Part shown: positions 1 to 8,856 of the stretch, in pieces | Layout: each line of letters begins with the position of its first letter | How positions within the stretch are numbered: position 1 is the stretch's first letter | From: Zavarzinella formosa DSM 19928 | GTDB lineage: Bacteria > Planctomycetota > Planctomycetia > Gemmatales > Gemmataceae | Reading direction: 5' to 3' | Assembly: GCF_000255705.1 (NCBI RefSeq) | Contig: NZ_JH636444.1 | Location: 171,023-235,022 of the forward strand | DNA: 64,000 nt | Translations under genes and position numbers: made by a program | The notes under the pieces: model-generated | The model's input: the letters and a program-made list of their open reading frames with translations, nothing else | The model's database searches: none | Told to the model about the DNA's origin: nothing

Positions 1-2
1 TG

Positions 3-1220
3 TATTTCGTCGATTACCTGCATCAGCGGGGCATCGGCGTGATCCTCGACTGGGTTCCCTCGCACTTCCCGTCCGACGAACACGGGTTGATGTATTTCGA
101 CGGCACCCACCTTTTTGAACATGCCGACCCCCGGCAGGGCTTCCACCCTGATTGGGGAAGCGCCATCTTCAATTATGGTCGCCATGAAGTCCGGTCGTTC
201 CTCCTGTCGAGCGCGCTGTTCTGGTTGGAAAAATATCACATTGACGGCCTGCGGGTCGATGCCGTCGCCAGCATGTTGTACCTCGACTATTCCCGCAAAG
301 CAGGCGAGTGGATTCCGAACATTTACGGCGGGAACGAGAACCTGGAGGCCGTCGATTTCATCCGGCGGTTCAACGAGACCGTCTACCGGGAATTCCCGGA
401 TGTGCAGACCATCGCGGAAGAATCCACCGCCTGGTCGTCAGTATCCCGTCCCACGGATGTCGGGGGATTGGGTTTCGGGATGAAGTGGGACATGGGGTGG
501 ATGCACGACACCCTGAAATACATGGCCCGCGACCCGATCTACCGGGGCCATCATCACGGGGAACTGACGTTCCGAATGGTGTATGCGTTCAGCGAGAACT
601 TCGTGTTGCCGTTGTCACATGACGAAGTCGTCCACGGCAAAGGCTCGATGGTTGAAAAGATGCCGGGAGACGACTGGCAGAAATTTGCCAACCTGCGGCT
701 CCTCTACGGTTACATGTTCGGCCAGCCCGGCAAAAAACTGCTCTTCCAAGGTTGCGAGTGGGGCCAGTGGCGGGAATGGCAGCACGACACGTCCCTTGAC
801 TGGCATCAGCGCCAGTTCCCGCCGCACGCGGGCATGGAACGATGGATCACCGACCTCAACACCACCTACCGGGCCGAGCCGGCCTTGCATAACGGCGATT
901 GCCGGGCGGGCGGATTCGAGTGGGTTGATTGCGATGATGCCCCGTCATCGACGCTCAGTTTCCTGCGAATCGGCGACGATGGCCGGTTCATCTTGGTGAT
1001 TTGCAATTTCACCCCGGTTCCTCGCGAGAACTATCGCGTCGGCGTGCCGCACGGCGATTTCTGGCGAGAACTTCTCAACAGCGATGCCACCGTTTATTGG
1101 GGCAGCGGTATCGGCAACGCCGGTGGCGTTCTCGCCGAGGCCGAACCGTGGCACGGCCGGCCGTATTCACTGACGCTGACCATCCCGCCGTTGGGAGTGT
1201 TGTTCTTTAAGGGAACATGA
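3..1220 (+). CDS. glgB: 1,4-alpha-glucan branching enzyme, C-terminal part (5' end outside window)
   Basis: Transfers alpha-1,4-glucan segments to make alpha-1,6 branches in glycogen (GH13 family, cytoplasm). The reading frame is open to the left edge, so this is the C-terminal ~405 residues of a protein usually ~630-730 aa. Visible GH13 signatures are the strand ending in DWVPSHFP, the nucleophile motif [10 protein letters not shown] (Asp codon at 258-260), the acid/base motif TIAEES (about 408-425) and [10 protein letters not shown] (Asp at 621-623). The long Trp-rich stretch and the C-terminal all-beta domain (from about 890) are also typical. It faces the convergent mcrC-like gene. No other glycogen genes are visible here. 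Confidence 0.96.
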   Translation, partial: YFVDYLHQRGIGVILDWVPSHFPSDEHGLMYFDGTHLFEHADPRQGFHPDWGSAIFNYGRHEVRSFLLSSALFWLEKYHIDGLRVDAVASMLYLDYSRKAGEWIPNIYGGNENLEAVDFIRRFNETVYREFPDVQTIAEESTAWSSVSRPTDVGGLGFGMKWDMGWMHDTLKYMARDPIYRGHHHGELTFRMVYAFSENFVLPLSHDEVVHGKGSMVEKMPGDDWQKFANLRLLYGYMFGQPGKKLLFQGCEWGQWREWQHDTSLDWHQRQFPPHAGMERWITDLNTTYRAEPALHNGDCRAGGFEWVDCDDAPSSTLSFLRIGDDGRFILVICNFTPVPRENYRVGVPHGDFWRELLNSDATVYWGSGIGNAGGVLAEAEPWHGRPYSLTLTIPPLGVLFFKGT

Positions 1221-1234
1221 TCGCACGCTGTTGC

Positions 1235-1273
1235 CACCCCGAAACGAGCCGGATTCCTTGGGGTGTCCGGCTT
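1235..1273. terminator. Possible terminator hairpin between convergent glgB and mcrC-like genes
   Basis: A perfect 7-bp inverted repeat AGCCGGA (1247-1253) / TCCGGCT (1266-1272) lies in the 86-bp convergent gap. A second, mutually exclusive 6-bp pairing CACCCC (1235-1240) / GGGGTG (1260-1265) overlaps it. The zero-length link between the two 3' arms makes a simultaneous H-type pseudoknot sterically unlikely. The T-run after the hairpin is weak. Confidence 0.35.
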
Positions 1274-1306
1274 GTAACGGGTACATTCAAGCCAAGTCCC
1301 GACGCC

Positions 1307-2524
1307 TCATTCCCGACCGGGTGGAGAATCAGTTTTTATTCGACGGTGAATCTCGTGAGCCAGTCTGTTCAATGAATCGCGGCATTCGCCGCAGGTTCCT
1401 GTAACTTGGATTTGTTGGAGGATCAACACCCCGCCTCCGTTGATCGCAAACTCGTTGAAATCATGACGTGTTCCCGGATAGACCAGCATGCCAAACGGGC
1501 TTTTGGTCACATGCAGATAGGCGATGATTTGCTGAAGGTCATCTGCCGCCGGGGCGCCGACGAATGTCTTCCACTTGGTGTCGAGAACCAGCCACGGTTG
1601 TCCGGCGTTGGTGATTAACACGTCCGGACGTGCGGTCAATTCCGCCGGTCGGTGCGACGCTTCAGCGATCACAATAGATCGTTGCGATTGGACATCGAAT
1701 TCACGCAGGCTCCGCATCAAGCCGTCGGCGACGTAACGTTCAAATACCAAATGGAGATCCAGCATTTGCAGCGAAGTGTGGTGCTTGTCGGAGGTTTCTC
1801 GCGGATCGAACCCTTCCCAAATCAGACGGGCAAGGTCAATAAGCTCCTTTTCAGAAGCATCTGGCGAAGCCCGATCCAATTCGTCGAAGGCTCTTCGTAA
1901 ATCAAGTCCCTCGGCGGAGACACCAGCGTATGAAGTGATTGCATCCGACAGACAACCACCCGCTTCAGTGCTCGCGGAAAACCGATCCGCAATTTGTGCC
2001 GCAAGGGCCTTGGGAATCTGATTGACCAAGATGTCGCGAGTGAGGCAATCATGTTCGATGTGAAAGGCGCTGGCTGCCGGGTGATGCTCTCGCAGTTGGG
2101 CGGGAATATCCAGCTTTCCCCGTAAAAATGCTGATTCTTCGCTGATGGCCGAGTAACCTTGCCGCAATCCGCGTCGTGCATGGGCGACCATCAGACGGCC
2201 CAGGCGAACCGCCAGCAATCCCAAAAATGATTCTTCGGGTCTGTGTTCCGGCTCCGCTCCGTGGGAATGAATCGGCGAGTCGGGATCAATCATCGCCAGC
2301 AGATTCACGTCACGGATTTTCGGCTCGACGAGCACTTTCAGCGATGGACTTTCCCAAACGCCGATCCGGCCACCGGCGATAATCCGAAATTTCCCCGGAG
2401 TGATCATTGGCCGGAATTCAAATAAGGAGTTGGGTAAGCCGATCAACTCTGTGACGGCTTCCGGCGACAACTCCGCTTCCACGGAGCGATCTTCCGTCAC
2501 GCGAATGATCTGAGGCTGGTTCAA
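1307..2524 (-). CDS. McrC-like restriction endonuclease subunit, without McrB
   Basis: Resembles McrC, the nuclease subunit of the modified-cytosine-specific McrBC restriction system. The C-terminal half carries a PD-(D/E)xK nuclease core: RPDVLI (Asp301) followed by LVLDTKWK (Asp315, Lys317). The longest frame opens at 2602, deep inside pepT. I prefer the TTG at 2524, which shares a TTGA overlap with the pepT stop and has AGGAAAAGG just upstream; this gives 405 aa and translational coupling to pepT. The McrB GTPase that normally precedes mcrC is absent, and pepT sits in its place. It may be an orphan nuclease, a remnant, or a subunit working with a GTPase encoded elsewhere. Confidence 0.75.
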   Translation of the reverse strand: MNQPQIIRVTEDRSVEAELSPEAVTELIGLPNSLFEFRPMITPGKFRIIAGGRIGVWESPSLKVLVEPKIRDVNLLAMIDPDSPIHSHGAEPEHRPEESFLGLLAVRLGRLMVAHARRGLRQGYSAISEESAFLRGKLDIPAQLREHHPAASAFHIEHDCLTRDILVNQIPKALAAQIADRFSASTEAGGCLSDAITSYAGVSAEGLDLRRAFDELDRASPDASEKELIDLARLIWEGFDPRETSDKHHTSLQMLDLHLVFERYVADGLMRSLREFDVQSQRSIVIAEASHRPAELTARPDVLITNAGQPWLVLDTKWKTFVGAPAADDLQQIIAYLHVTKSPFGMLVYPGTRHDFNEFAINGGGVLILQQIQVTGTCGECRDSLNRLAHEIHRRIKTDSPPGRE

Positions 2525-3768
2525 GCCTTTTCCTGACCCCAAAGTTGGGCAAGTTCGACCAGTACTTTCACGGCCGATTCCATTTCCTCCAAACACGTCC
2601 ACTCCAGCGGGGAATGGGGATTATGCTCTCCGGTGGAGAGATTCGGTGTCGGCAATCCCTTGGCGGTCAACATGCTGCCGTCCGTGCCGCCGCGGATGAT
2701 GCCCACCTTCGGATTCAGGCCGGCTCGCTTGGTGGCTTCCACGGCCAGTTTCATCGCCCGTGGTTCGTTCTGCATGCCGTCGGCCATGTTCCGATATTGT
2801 TCGTTGATGCGGACCTCGATCTTGGCGTCCGCGTATTCGGCGGTGATCGTCTTGGCGACCGAACGCAACACATCGGCGTATTCAGTGAGTTTGGCAGTGA
2901 TGAAATCACGCACCAGGTAAGTGATGGTTACCTCGGCCACCGCTCCGTCGATGCGGTAGGGGTGCAAAAATCCCTGCCGGCCCTCGGAGGTTTCCGGCGT
3001 GAGTGATGTTCGCGGCAACCGTTCGATAAACAAACCCGCAAGGCGAATCGCGTTTGTCATCCGGCCTTTGGCGATGGAGGGGTGGATATTCTTGCCGCGA
3101 ATGACGACGGTTGCCTTGTCCCCGGAAAATGTCTCCCCTTCGATCTCCGAATGGGCCGCTCCGTCCAGCGTGTACCCGACGACGGCCCCGAGTTTTTTCA
3201 CATCGACATGATCGACCCCGTGGCCGATTTCTTCGTCGCAAGTGAAACAGATTTTCACGGGGCCGTGCGGGATCGACGGGTTCTTGAGAAGATGCTGCAC
3301 CGTCTCCATAATGACGGCCACCCCGGCTTTGTTGTCGGCTCCAAGGAGGGTCGTGCCGTCCGTGGTGATGACAGTTTTGCCGACACAATTGGCCAGTTCC
3401 GGCGACTCGCTCACTTTGATGACCCGGTTCGGATCGGCCGGGAGAACGATGTCCTTGCCGTCGTAATTCGGGTGAAGCACCGGCTTCACGTTCTTGCCGG
3501 AGGTTTCCGGGGACGTGTCCATGTGGGCAAACCAGGCGATCACCGGCGTGGCATGTTGGACGGTGGAGGGCAGGGTGGCGGTCACGATGCCGAACTCGTC
3601 GAGCGTCGCGTCTTTCAACCCGAATTCCTTCAACTCGCCAAGCAGCAATTTGCCAAGATCCCACTGGCCGGGGGAACTCGGGTAAGTCGTCGATCCCTCG
3701 GCGGCTTCCGTGTGAATCCGAACATATCGGCAAAAACGATCCAGAAGCGTCGGCGTGGACACCGGCAT
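2521..3768 (-). CDS. pepT: Peptidase T (tripeptide aminopeptidase, M20B)
   Basis: Cytoplasmic di-zinc aminopeptidase that removes the N-terminal residue from tripeptides. The 415 aa match the family length. Metal and catalytic motifs appear in order: FAHMDTSPE (His82, Asp84), LLGADNKAG (Asp145), CDEEIGHG (Glu179/Glu180), TLDGAAHSE (Asp203), and the C-terminal IRGGTDGSML and GEHNPHSPLEW segments with the last metal His. The dimerisation insert typical of M20B lies between. It is followed by the mcrC-like gene with a 4-base overlap, so the two are probably co-transcribed. Confidence 0.95.
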   Translation of the reverse strand: MPVSTPTLLDRFCRYVRIHTEAAEGSTTYPSSPGQWDLGKLLLGELKEFGLKDATLDEFGIVTATLPSTVQHATPVIAWFAHMDTSPETSGKNVKPVLHPNYDGKDIVLPADPNRVIKVSESPELANCVGKTVITTDGTTLLGADNKAGVAVIMETVQHLLKNPSIPHGPVKICFTCDEEIGHGVDHVDVKKLGAVVGYTLDGAAHSEIEGETFSGDKATVVIRGKNIHPSIAKGRMTNAIRLAGLFIERLPRTSLTPETSEGRQGFLHPYRIDGAVAEVTITYLVRDFITAKLTEYADVLRSVAKTITAEYADAKIEVRINEQYRNMADGMQNEPRAMKLAVEATKRAGLNPKVGIIRGGTDGSMLTAKGLPTPNLSTGEHNPHSPLEWTCLEEMESAVKVLVELAQLWGQEKA

Positions 3769-3804
3769 GACTTTCGGCCCCTTCTTTCATGGTTTGCCGA
3801 TGTT

Positions 3805-4926
3805 TTACGGGTTCTTTGCTTGGAAATCCAAGAACTCCCTCATGGCGCATCGGCCAGAATTGACCAAGGCGTTCAAATGTTCCTGCGGCGGGTCGAAGTC
3901 CAGATAACCAATCCCCTGTGTGCCGATGCGGCAGACGAGTTTCTTTTCCTTGTCGGCCGGGGCGTATTGTCGCAGGGCCTCGCGGTCCCAAGTGTCCATG
4001 AGCGTGTCAAGCAGTTGGGAGGCCAGACGGACGACCGGCATGTGTTCCACCAAGAAGGTCGATTCCGTGAGGTCGGGAAGATCGGGCATTTTCTTGCGGC
4101 CATCAAGCATGAATCCAACCGGCTTGACATTCTCCCCCTCCAAAGGGCCGAGTTCGCCATCCTTGGCCGAGTGCTTGGGTTCCAGCAAATATCGAATCGG
4201 GAAATTGGAGAGCAAACCGCCATCCACCACCTGATGACCGGCGATGTCTTGTTCCAGGTAAGCGCCCCAGGAAGTTTTCCATTTAACTTCCTTCCAGACG
4301 AAAGGAATGCCCATCGACATGCGAATAGCTTCGATCAGCGGAAGTTTCGGCGAGGTCCGCTCGTTGAGGAGCAGCACCCGTTGATCGGTGATGTCGGCGG
4401 CGATCAGGCTCAGTTGTTGCGGCCGGACTTTGTTGATCGCCCGATGAAAATCCGCGAGGGTGATCGTTGGGTCGAATTTCTTTTCGGCCAGCATGTCGCT
4501 CATCCAAGTTCGGAAGGCCGTGTCGTCGCAAACCGCCCCGCCGAGGACCAGACTCAGTGACTTACCGCCCCAAGTCGTCCCATTTTCGGCGTTCACGCCG
4601 GGGACCAGTTTGGAGATTCGCCGAAGCGTGTTGTCGGCCGTCGTGGTGAGCGGTTTCCAAAGGATTTCCGGGATTTCCGCCGGACGATAAGCGGCTTCCA
4701 GAAATGAGGCGAAAATGAGTTTGCCATCTGCGCGAGCAGAGATCCGCTCTTGCATTTCCTTGGGCGAATACCCGGCGGCCCAGGCGGTGGCGAAGATGGC
4801 CCCGGCTGACGTGCCAATCAATCGCCGGGTTAAATGCTTCGCCTCCGTGAGAGTGGCCAAAGCTCCCACAAAGCCGACACCTTTGATTCCCCCGCCCCGG
4901 AACACAACATCGAAGGTTTGCGGCAT
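3805..4926 (-). CDS. Patatin-like phospholipase
   Basis: Predicted Ser-Asp dyad lipid acyl hydrolase. From the chosen start: oxyanion loop GGGIKG (residues 11-16), nucleophile elbow GTSAG (Ser40) and catalytic DGG (Asp235) in VVDGGLLSNFP. All patatin hallmarks are intact, so it should be active. The 373-aa length is usual for bacterial cytoplasmic patatins; no signal peptide is seen. The frame stays open to 4992 and a Met at 4971 is a possible alternative start, but homology begins with the strand preceding GGGIKG, so 4926 is chosen. It is a single gene running away from the two-component pair. Confidence 0.88.
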   Translation of the reverse strand: MPQTFDVVFRGGGIKGVGFVGALATLTEAKHLTRRLIGTSAGAIFATAWAAGYSPKEMQERISARADGKLIFASFLEAAYRPAEIPEILWKPLTTTADNTLRRISKLVPGVNAENGTTWGGKSLSLVLGGAVCDDTAFRTWMSDMLAEKKFDPTITLADFHRAINKVRPQQLSLIAADITDQRVLLLNERTSPKLPLIEAIRMSMGIPFVWKEVKWKTSWGAYLEQDIAGHQVVDGGLLSNFPIRYLLEPKHSAKDGELGPLEGENVKPVGFMLDGRKKMPDLPDLTESTFLVEHMPVVRLASQLLDTLMDTWDREALRQYAPADKEKKLVCRIGTQGIGYLDFDPPQEHLNALVNSGRCAMREFLDFQAKNP

Positions 4927-5158
4927 GACACAATCCGAGTGTGAAGACGTGCTGTCAATAAGTTTGGGCATTTTCCGGCAAAAACATTGCAACGAAAAGG
5001 CCCTCTCGGGCGTTACTTGAACGTTACACCACGGACGGCAATAGTCGTTAAAATCGTGGAGTCAGCCGATTTTGAACCAAAATTCACGCGAACCGGGTGT
5101 CTGTCTCGTCTCACTTTCACATGCGTCGCGTCGGATGTTGGGGCGATGAGGGGATGTC

Positions 5159-5884
5159 ATGCACAAGGGTCGTGTCGTCGTTGTGGAAGATGAACCCGCC
5201 ATTCGCCGGGGCGTGTCTGACGCCCTTCGCCTCAGCGGGTATGATGTCTCCGAGGCGGCCGACGGGGCCGCCGGGTCCATCGCCGCTTCCCAGCCTCATG
5301 TTGATTTGGTTTTGCTGGATGTGATGCTGCCTCGCAAGGACGGTCTTCAAGTGCTGGCCGATCTCCGCAAAGCCCATCCGCTACGGCCGGTGATCATGCT
5401 GACGGCCCGCGGATCCGAAGAAGACCGTGTCCGGGGATTGCAACTTGGGGCCGACGATTACGTGGTGAAACCTTTTTCAGCCCGTGAACTCATCGCCCGC
5501 GTCGAGGCGGTTCTGCGGCGATCCGGGCCGTTGCCCGTGCAAATCACGACGATTCAATTTGGTCTTGGAACCATCGACATCCCAAGGCGGGAAGTTCGTT
5601 GGGGAGCCAATCACCGGGCCGAACTCTCCGAGACGGAAACCAGTCTGCTACACTATTTGATGTCACACCGGGAACGGGCCGTGACCCGTGAGGAACTGCT
5701 CGAACGGGTCTGGGGCATTACTTCCGAAGGATTGGAAACCCGCACGGTGGACATGCACGTTGCCCGGCTGAGGGCCAAACTCAAGGATGTCGCCGGCTCG
5801 AACGAGCAGGAGGCGATTCTCACCGTCAGAGCCCGCGGCTACATGGCCGGACCCGCGTTGCTCGTTCTCACCCAAGCCGGGTGA
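5159..5884 (+). CDS. Two-component response regulator, OmpR/PhoB family
   Basis: DNA-binding response regulator, 241 aa. The receiver domain (about 5-120) has the acidic pocket Glu10/Asp11, phospho-acceptor Asp54 in LLDVMLP, the LTARG switch Thr and Lys104 in VVKPFS. The C-terminal winged-helix domain (about 135-235) includes the RTVDMHVARLRAKL recognition helix typical of OmpR/PhoB proteins. It lies 25 bp upstream of a histidine kinase on the same strand, presumably its partner. The signal and regulon cannot be read from sequence. Confidence 0.94.
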   Translation: MHKGRVVVVEDEPAIRRGVSDALRLSGYDVSEAADGAAGSIAASQPHVDLVLLDVMLPRKDGLQVLADLRKAHPLRPVIMLTARGSEEDRVRGLQLGADDYVVKPFSARELIARVEAVLRRSGPLPVQITTIQFGLGTIDIPRREVRWGANHRAELSETETSLLHYLMSHRERAVTREELLERVWGITSEGLETRTVDMHVARLRAKLKDVAGSNEQEAILTVRARGYMAGPALLVLTQAG

Positions 5885-5909
5885 TTTTCCTTCCGGAAGT
5901 CGGCAGCAT

Positions 5910-7955
5910 ATGTGGCATCGCGGCAAGTTCCGGGCCTTCCTGTCCTTCGGGGTCATCTCTCTGTTGATCCTTGGCGGATTGACTTGGGCCACATTGGCGG
6001 CCGTTCGAGCCGAGCGGACCCACCGGGACGATCAACTCACCGCCCGTCGAAACGAGGCGCATTTCCAAGCCAGCAAGGAACGGGCCGACCTGATGCGTCA
6101 GGCCCTGTGGCGACTGGATGCCCGGCTGGCCCCGGCTCTTGCCCGCGAGGAATCGCGGCCTTATCCCCATTACATTGCCCTGCATTCGCCGTTCCCCGCC
6201 CTCACTTCGAAAGGCGTGGCTTGCGTGCCCGGCTCGGTGTATTTGCCTTCGCCGCTGCTGACCGCCGAACTCCCCGAGTGGATGAGCCTCCATTTTCAAA
6301 TCGATTCGGGCAACGGTTGGGTGTCCCCGCAGGTGGTTCCCGCCGACCTTCAGCAACTGTTGCGAAAGCAGCCCATTGAACTGGCGCTCAACAACGTCAC
6401 GGACGAACGCGCTCGCCTGTTGGAGACCCTGAAGACAAGATACCCCATCGAAACAGTTCTGGGACGTTTTCGGGAGCTTGGAGTCACGGCCACGGAATCC
6501 CCGAGTGATGTCAAGCGATGGGCTGAAATGAATGAACTCTTGCAAGCCACCCGGCCGGCACGCGGGAATATCTCCCGAGGCGGCAACAGCGGCAATGAAA
6601 AAAACAACGACAAAAATCCTGAAGCCAACCCAATTCAACAAAACCTTAATTTCAACAACGGACTGAACATAACCAACAACCCCAATTATTTTGGAAACAC
6701 GGCCACGCCGCAACAATTGGATTATGTAAACCGGATGTCTGTGATTGACCGGGCCAGACGCGAGGGCCAATGGGCTTATATTTTTGATGACAACCGGGCC
6801 AATGGCGGGCTGACCCAGACATTTCCGGGGAAGACAGGCATCTCGCTGCAAACGGTGGAAGTGCAACTCGGGCAACTTCGCCCGGTCTGGTTGCCGAACT
6901 CCGACAAGCCGGAACACTTGATTTTGATTCGTGGCGCCACCGTCAGCGGCCGGGCTGTTTATCAAGGAATTTTGATTGATTGGAGCTCGCTTCAAGGGCT
7001 GATTCTTGAAGAAATCTCCGACCTGTTCCCGGAGGCCACTTTCAAAGCCATTCCGGCGGGCGAACCCGTCCACCCGGATCGGACGATGACCGCGCTGCCC
7101 GTCGAATTTGAGCCGAATCTGCCGGAATTTTTGGCCGATGGTGGCGACGACGAACTGCCCGGCGGGCCGTCTGCGTTGCGTTTGGGTTTGGGAGTCGCCT
7201 GGGGGGCGGCCATCATCGCCTTGCTGGCCATCGCCATTGGCGGATGGCTGCTGCTGGATCTCTCGGATCGTCGCATCCGATTCGTCTCGGCGGTCACTCA
7301 TGAACTGCGAACCCCGATGACCACCTTGCGGTTGTATCTCGATTTGCTGTCCAGCGGCATGGTGACGGAGGAAAAGCAGAAGGCTGAATATCTGACCACT
7401 CTGAACGCCGAGTCTGATCGGTTGCATCGGTTGATCGTCAATGTGCTGGACTTTGCCAGACTGGAAAAATCACGGCCGCAGGTGAGCCGCCGGGAAATGT
7501 TCGTGGCCGACTTGGTCGCCCAAATGGAACGCAATTGGGCCGAGCGATGTGTCGCCGCCGGGAAACAGTTGGTGATCGTGAATCACGTTCCTTCGGATGC
7601 TTGCTTGAAAACCGATGCTCAATTGTTGGAGCAGATCATTGGGAATCTGATCGACAATGCCCAGAAGTATTCTCGAGATGCCTCCGATCCCCGGATCATC
7701 CTAAGAACGGAACTCGCCGAGAAGTTTGTTCACTTTGACGTTGAAGACCGGGGGCCGGGAGTTGGCAAACGGCATCGGCGAAGCGTGTTCCGGCCCTTCC
7801 GACGGGGGGAGGACACCGATCATAAAGCAGGCGGCGTGGGATTGGGACTGGCCTTGGCGACCCGTTGGGCCAGCCTGATCGGCGGCCGCCTATCCCTTCA
7901 AGCCGCGGAGGGCGGGGTGGGGGCCTGTTTCCGCGTCAGTGTCCCGCGATTTTGA
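5910..7955 (+). CDS. Membrane sensor histidine kinase
   Basis: Probable partner of the preceding regulator. With the ATG at 5910 (CCGGAAG upstream) it is 681 aa. A first membrane helix is near residues 9-30, followed by a large ~400-residue extracytoplasmic sensor with no domain I recognise, including an Asn-rich low-complexity stretch (about 225-265). A second membrane helix precedes the HisKA dimerisation helix, with phospho-acceptor His464 in THELRTP. The HATPase domain has an N box GNLIDNAQKYS (Asn579/Asn583), DRGPGVG and GVGLGLALA. The frame is open up to 5787, inside the regulator gene, but the ATG at 5910 fits the membrane helix. Its stop overlaps the convergent GT2 gene by 20 bp. Confidence 0.93.
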   Translation: MWHRGKFRAFLSFGVISLLILGGLTWATLAAVRAERTHRDDQLTARRNEAHFQASKERADLMRQALWRLDARLAPALAREESRPYPHYIALHSPFPALTSKGVACVPGSVYLPSPLLTAELPEWMSLHFQIDSGNGWVSPQVVPADLQQLLRKQPIELALNNVTDERARLLETLKTRYPIETVLGRFRELGVTATESPSDVKRWAEMNELLQATRPARGNISRGGNSGNEKNNDKNPEANPIQQNLNFNNGLNITNNPNYFGNTATPQQLDYVNRMSVIDRARREGQWAYIFDDNRANGGLTQTFPGKTGISLQTVEVQLGQLRPVWLPNSDKPEHLILIRGATVSGRAVYQGILIDWSSLQGLILEEISDLFPEATFKAIPAGEPVHPDRTMTALPVEFEPNLPEFLADGGDDELPGGPSALRLGLGVAWGAAIIALLAIAIGGWLLLDLSDRRIRFVSAVTHELRTPMTTLRLYLDLLSSGMVTEEKQKAEYLTTLNAESDRLHRLIVNVLDFARLEKSRPQVSRREMFVADLVAQMERNWAERCVAAGKQLVIVNHVPSDACLKTDAQLLEQIIGNLIDNAQKYSRDASDPRIILRTELAEKFVHFDVEDRGPGVGKRHRRSVFRPFRRGEDTDHKAGGVGLGLALATRWASLIGGRLSLQAAEGGVGACFRVSVPRF

Positions 7956-8856
7956 TCGCCCGGCGATGACGGAAATGAGCCGGCAGTTCAGCCAGCGCCC
8001 GCAGTCGGCCGAATGCGAACGGCCAGAATGTTCCCTCCCGAATTCTTCGGAGAGATTTGCCCATCAAGACGGCCGCATGACGAGGCAATGATCGCCGCAA
8101 GTTCGGCACATTGCGCCAGAACACACGCTCTTCATTTCGGGATTGCTGCTCAAAAAGCCGCCGACGCTTGCGATGCGACGACCCCACCTGATGCCAGACG
8201 ACGGAGGCGGGTTCGCACACCGTGCGATATCCGGCGTGGCAGATTCGCCACGACAAGTCCACATCCTCGAAATAGGCCCCGAAGTGACTCGGATATCCGC
8301 CGATTCGTAGCAACAGTTCCCGGCGATAAAACGCGCTGGAACCGCTGGCCCCGAAGACTTCCGAGACCACGGCATGTCGGCCGTCAAACAATTCTCGATG
8401 TCCCCGCTTGCGGGCGAATCCCCCCAAGTCGTATTCATCGCCGGCGCTGTCGATGGTCGGCGGGGTGTCGCTACGGGGACCGATCAACACAAGCGGGGCA
8501 ACGCTTCCAATTTGTGGGTTGGCAAATTGTCGCAGGGCCGATTCGGCCCAATGAGCGGTCACTTGAGTGTCGTCGTTGAGAAGTTCCACGACCTCCCCGG
8601 TCGCGGTCATGATTCCGTGGTTCGCGGCCTGGCAGAAGCCAAGAGGCTTGGGGTGCCGGAGAATTTTCACACCGGCAAACAGGGCGGCCGTCCGGGAGAT
8701 GATCTCCCCGGTTGAACCATCATCCACGACGATGATTTCGGTCTCCGCCGGAGCGTGGGCTTGAAGGCTCTTGAGGCAAAGTTCGAGCAGATCAGGTCGT
8801 GAGTGCGAGGGAATCACCACCGACAATCGCAGAGAATCATCTTTGAGGGGATTCAT
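7936..8856 (-). CDS. Glycosyltransferase family 2
   Basis: Inverting GT-A fold glycosyltransferase, 306 aa. The N-terminal SVVIPSHSRPDLLELCL strand and helix, VVDDGST (nucleotide-sugar binding), and the ELLNDDTQV Asp-rich motif are clear. The C-terminal part carries YFEDVDLSWR, typical of rhamnosyl/GlcNAc-transferase-like GT2 enzymes acting on cell-surface glycans. The frame extends to 9075 but the Met at 8856 starts just before the homologous strand. It overlaps the upstream GT2 gene by 20 bp, so the two are probably co-translated. Confidence 0.9.
   Translation of the reverse strand: MNPLKDDSLRLSVVIPSHSRPDLLELCLKSLQAHAPAETEIIVVDDGSTGEIISRTAALFAGVKILRHPKPLGFCQAANHGIMTATGEVVELLNDDTQVTAHWAESALRQFANPQIGSVAPLVLIGPRSDTPPTIDSAGDEYDLGGFARKRGHRELFDGRHAVVSEVFGASGSSAFYRRELLLRIGGYPSHFGAYFEDVDLSWRICHAGYRTVCEPASVVWHQVGSSHRKRRRLFEQQSRNEERVFWRNVPNLRRSLPRHAAVLMGKSLRRIREGTFWPFAFGRLRALAELPAHFRHRRAIKIAGH

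Noticed and set aside
1235-1273. H-type pseudoknot in the glgB/mcrC gap
   Set aside because: The two pairings are mutually exclusive because the loop crossing the first stem has zero bases; kept only as a possible hairpin terminator.
3082-4560. 492-aa ORF on the + strand
   Set aside because: Antisense shadow of pepT and the patatin gene; the minus-strand frames have clear motifs, and the + frame shows no domain or RBS.
5868-7427. 519-aa ORF on the - strand
   Set aside because: Antisense shadow of the histidine kinase; low-complexity, no recognisable fold.
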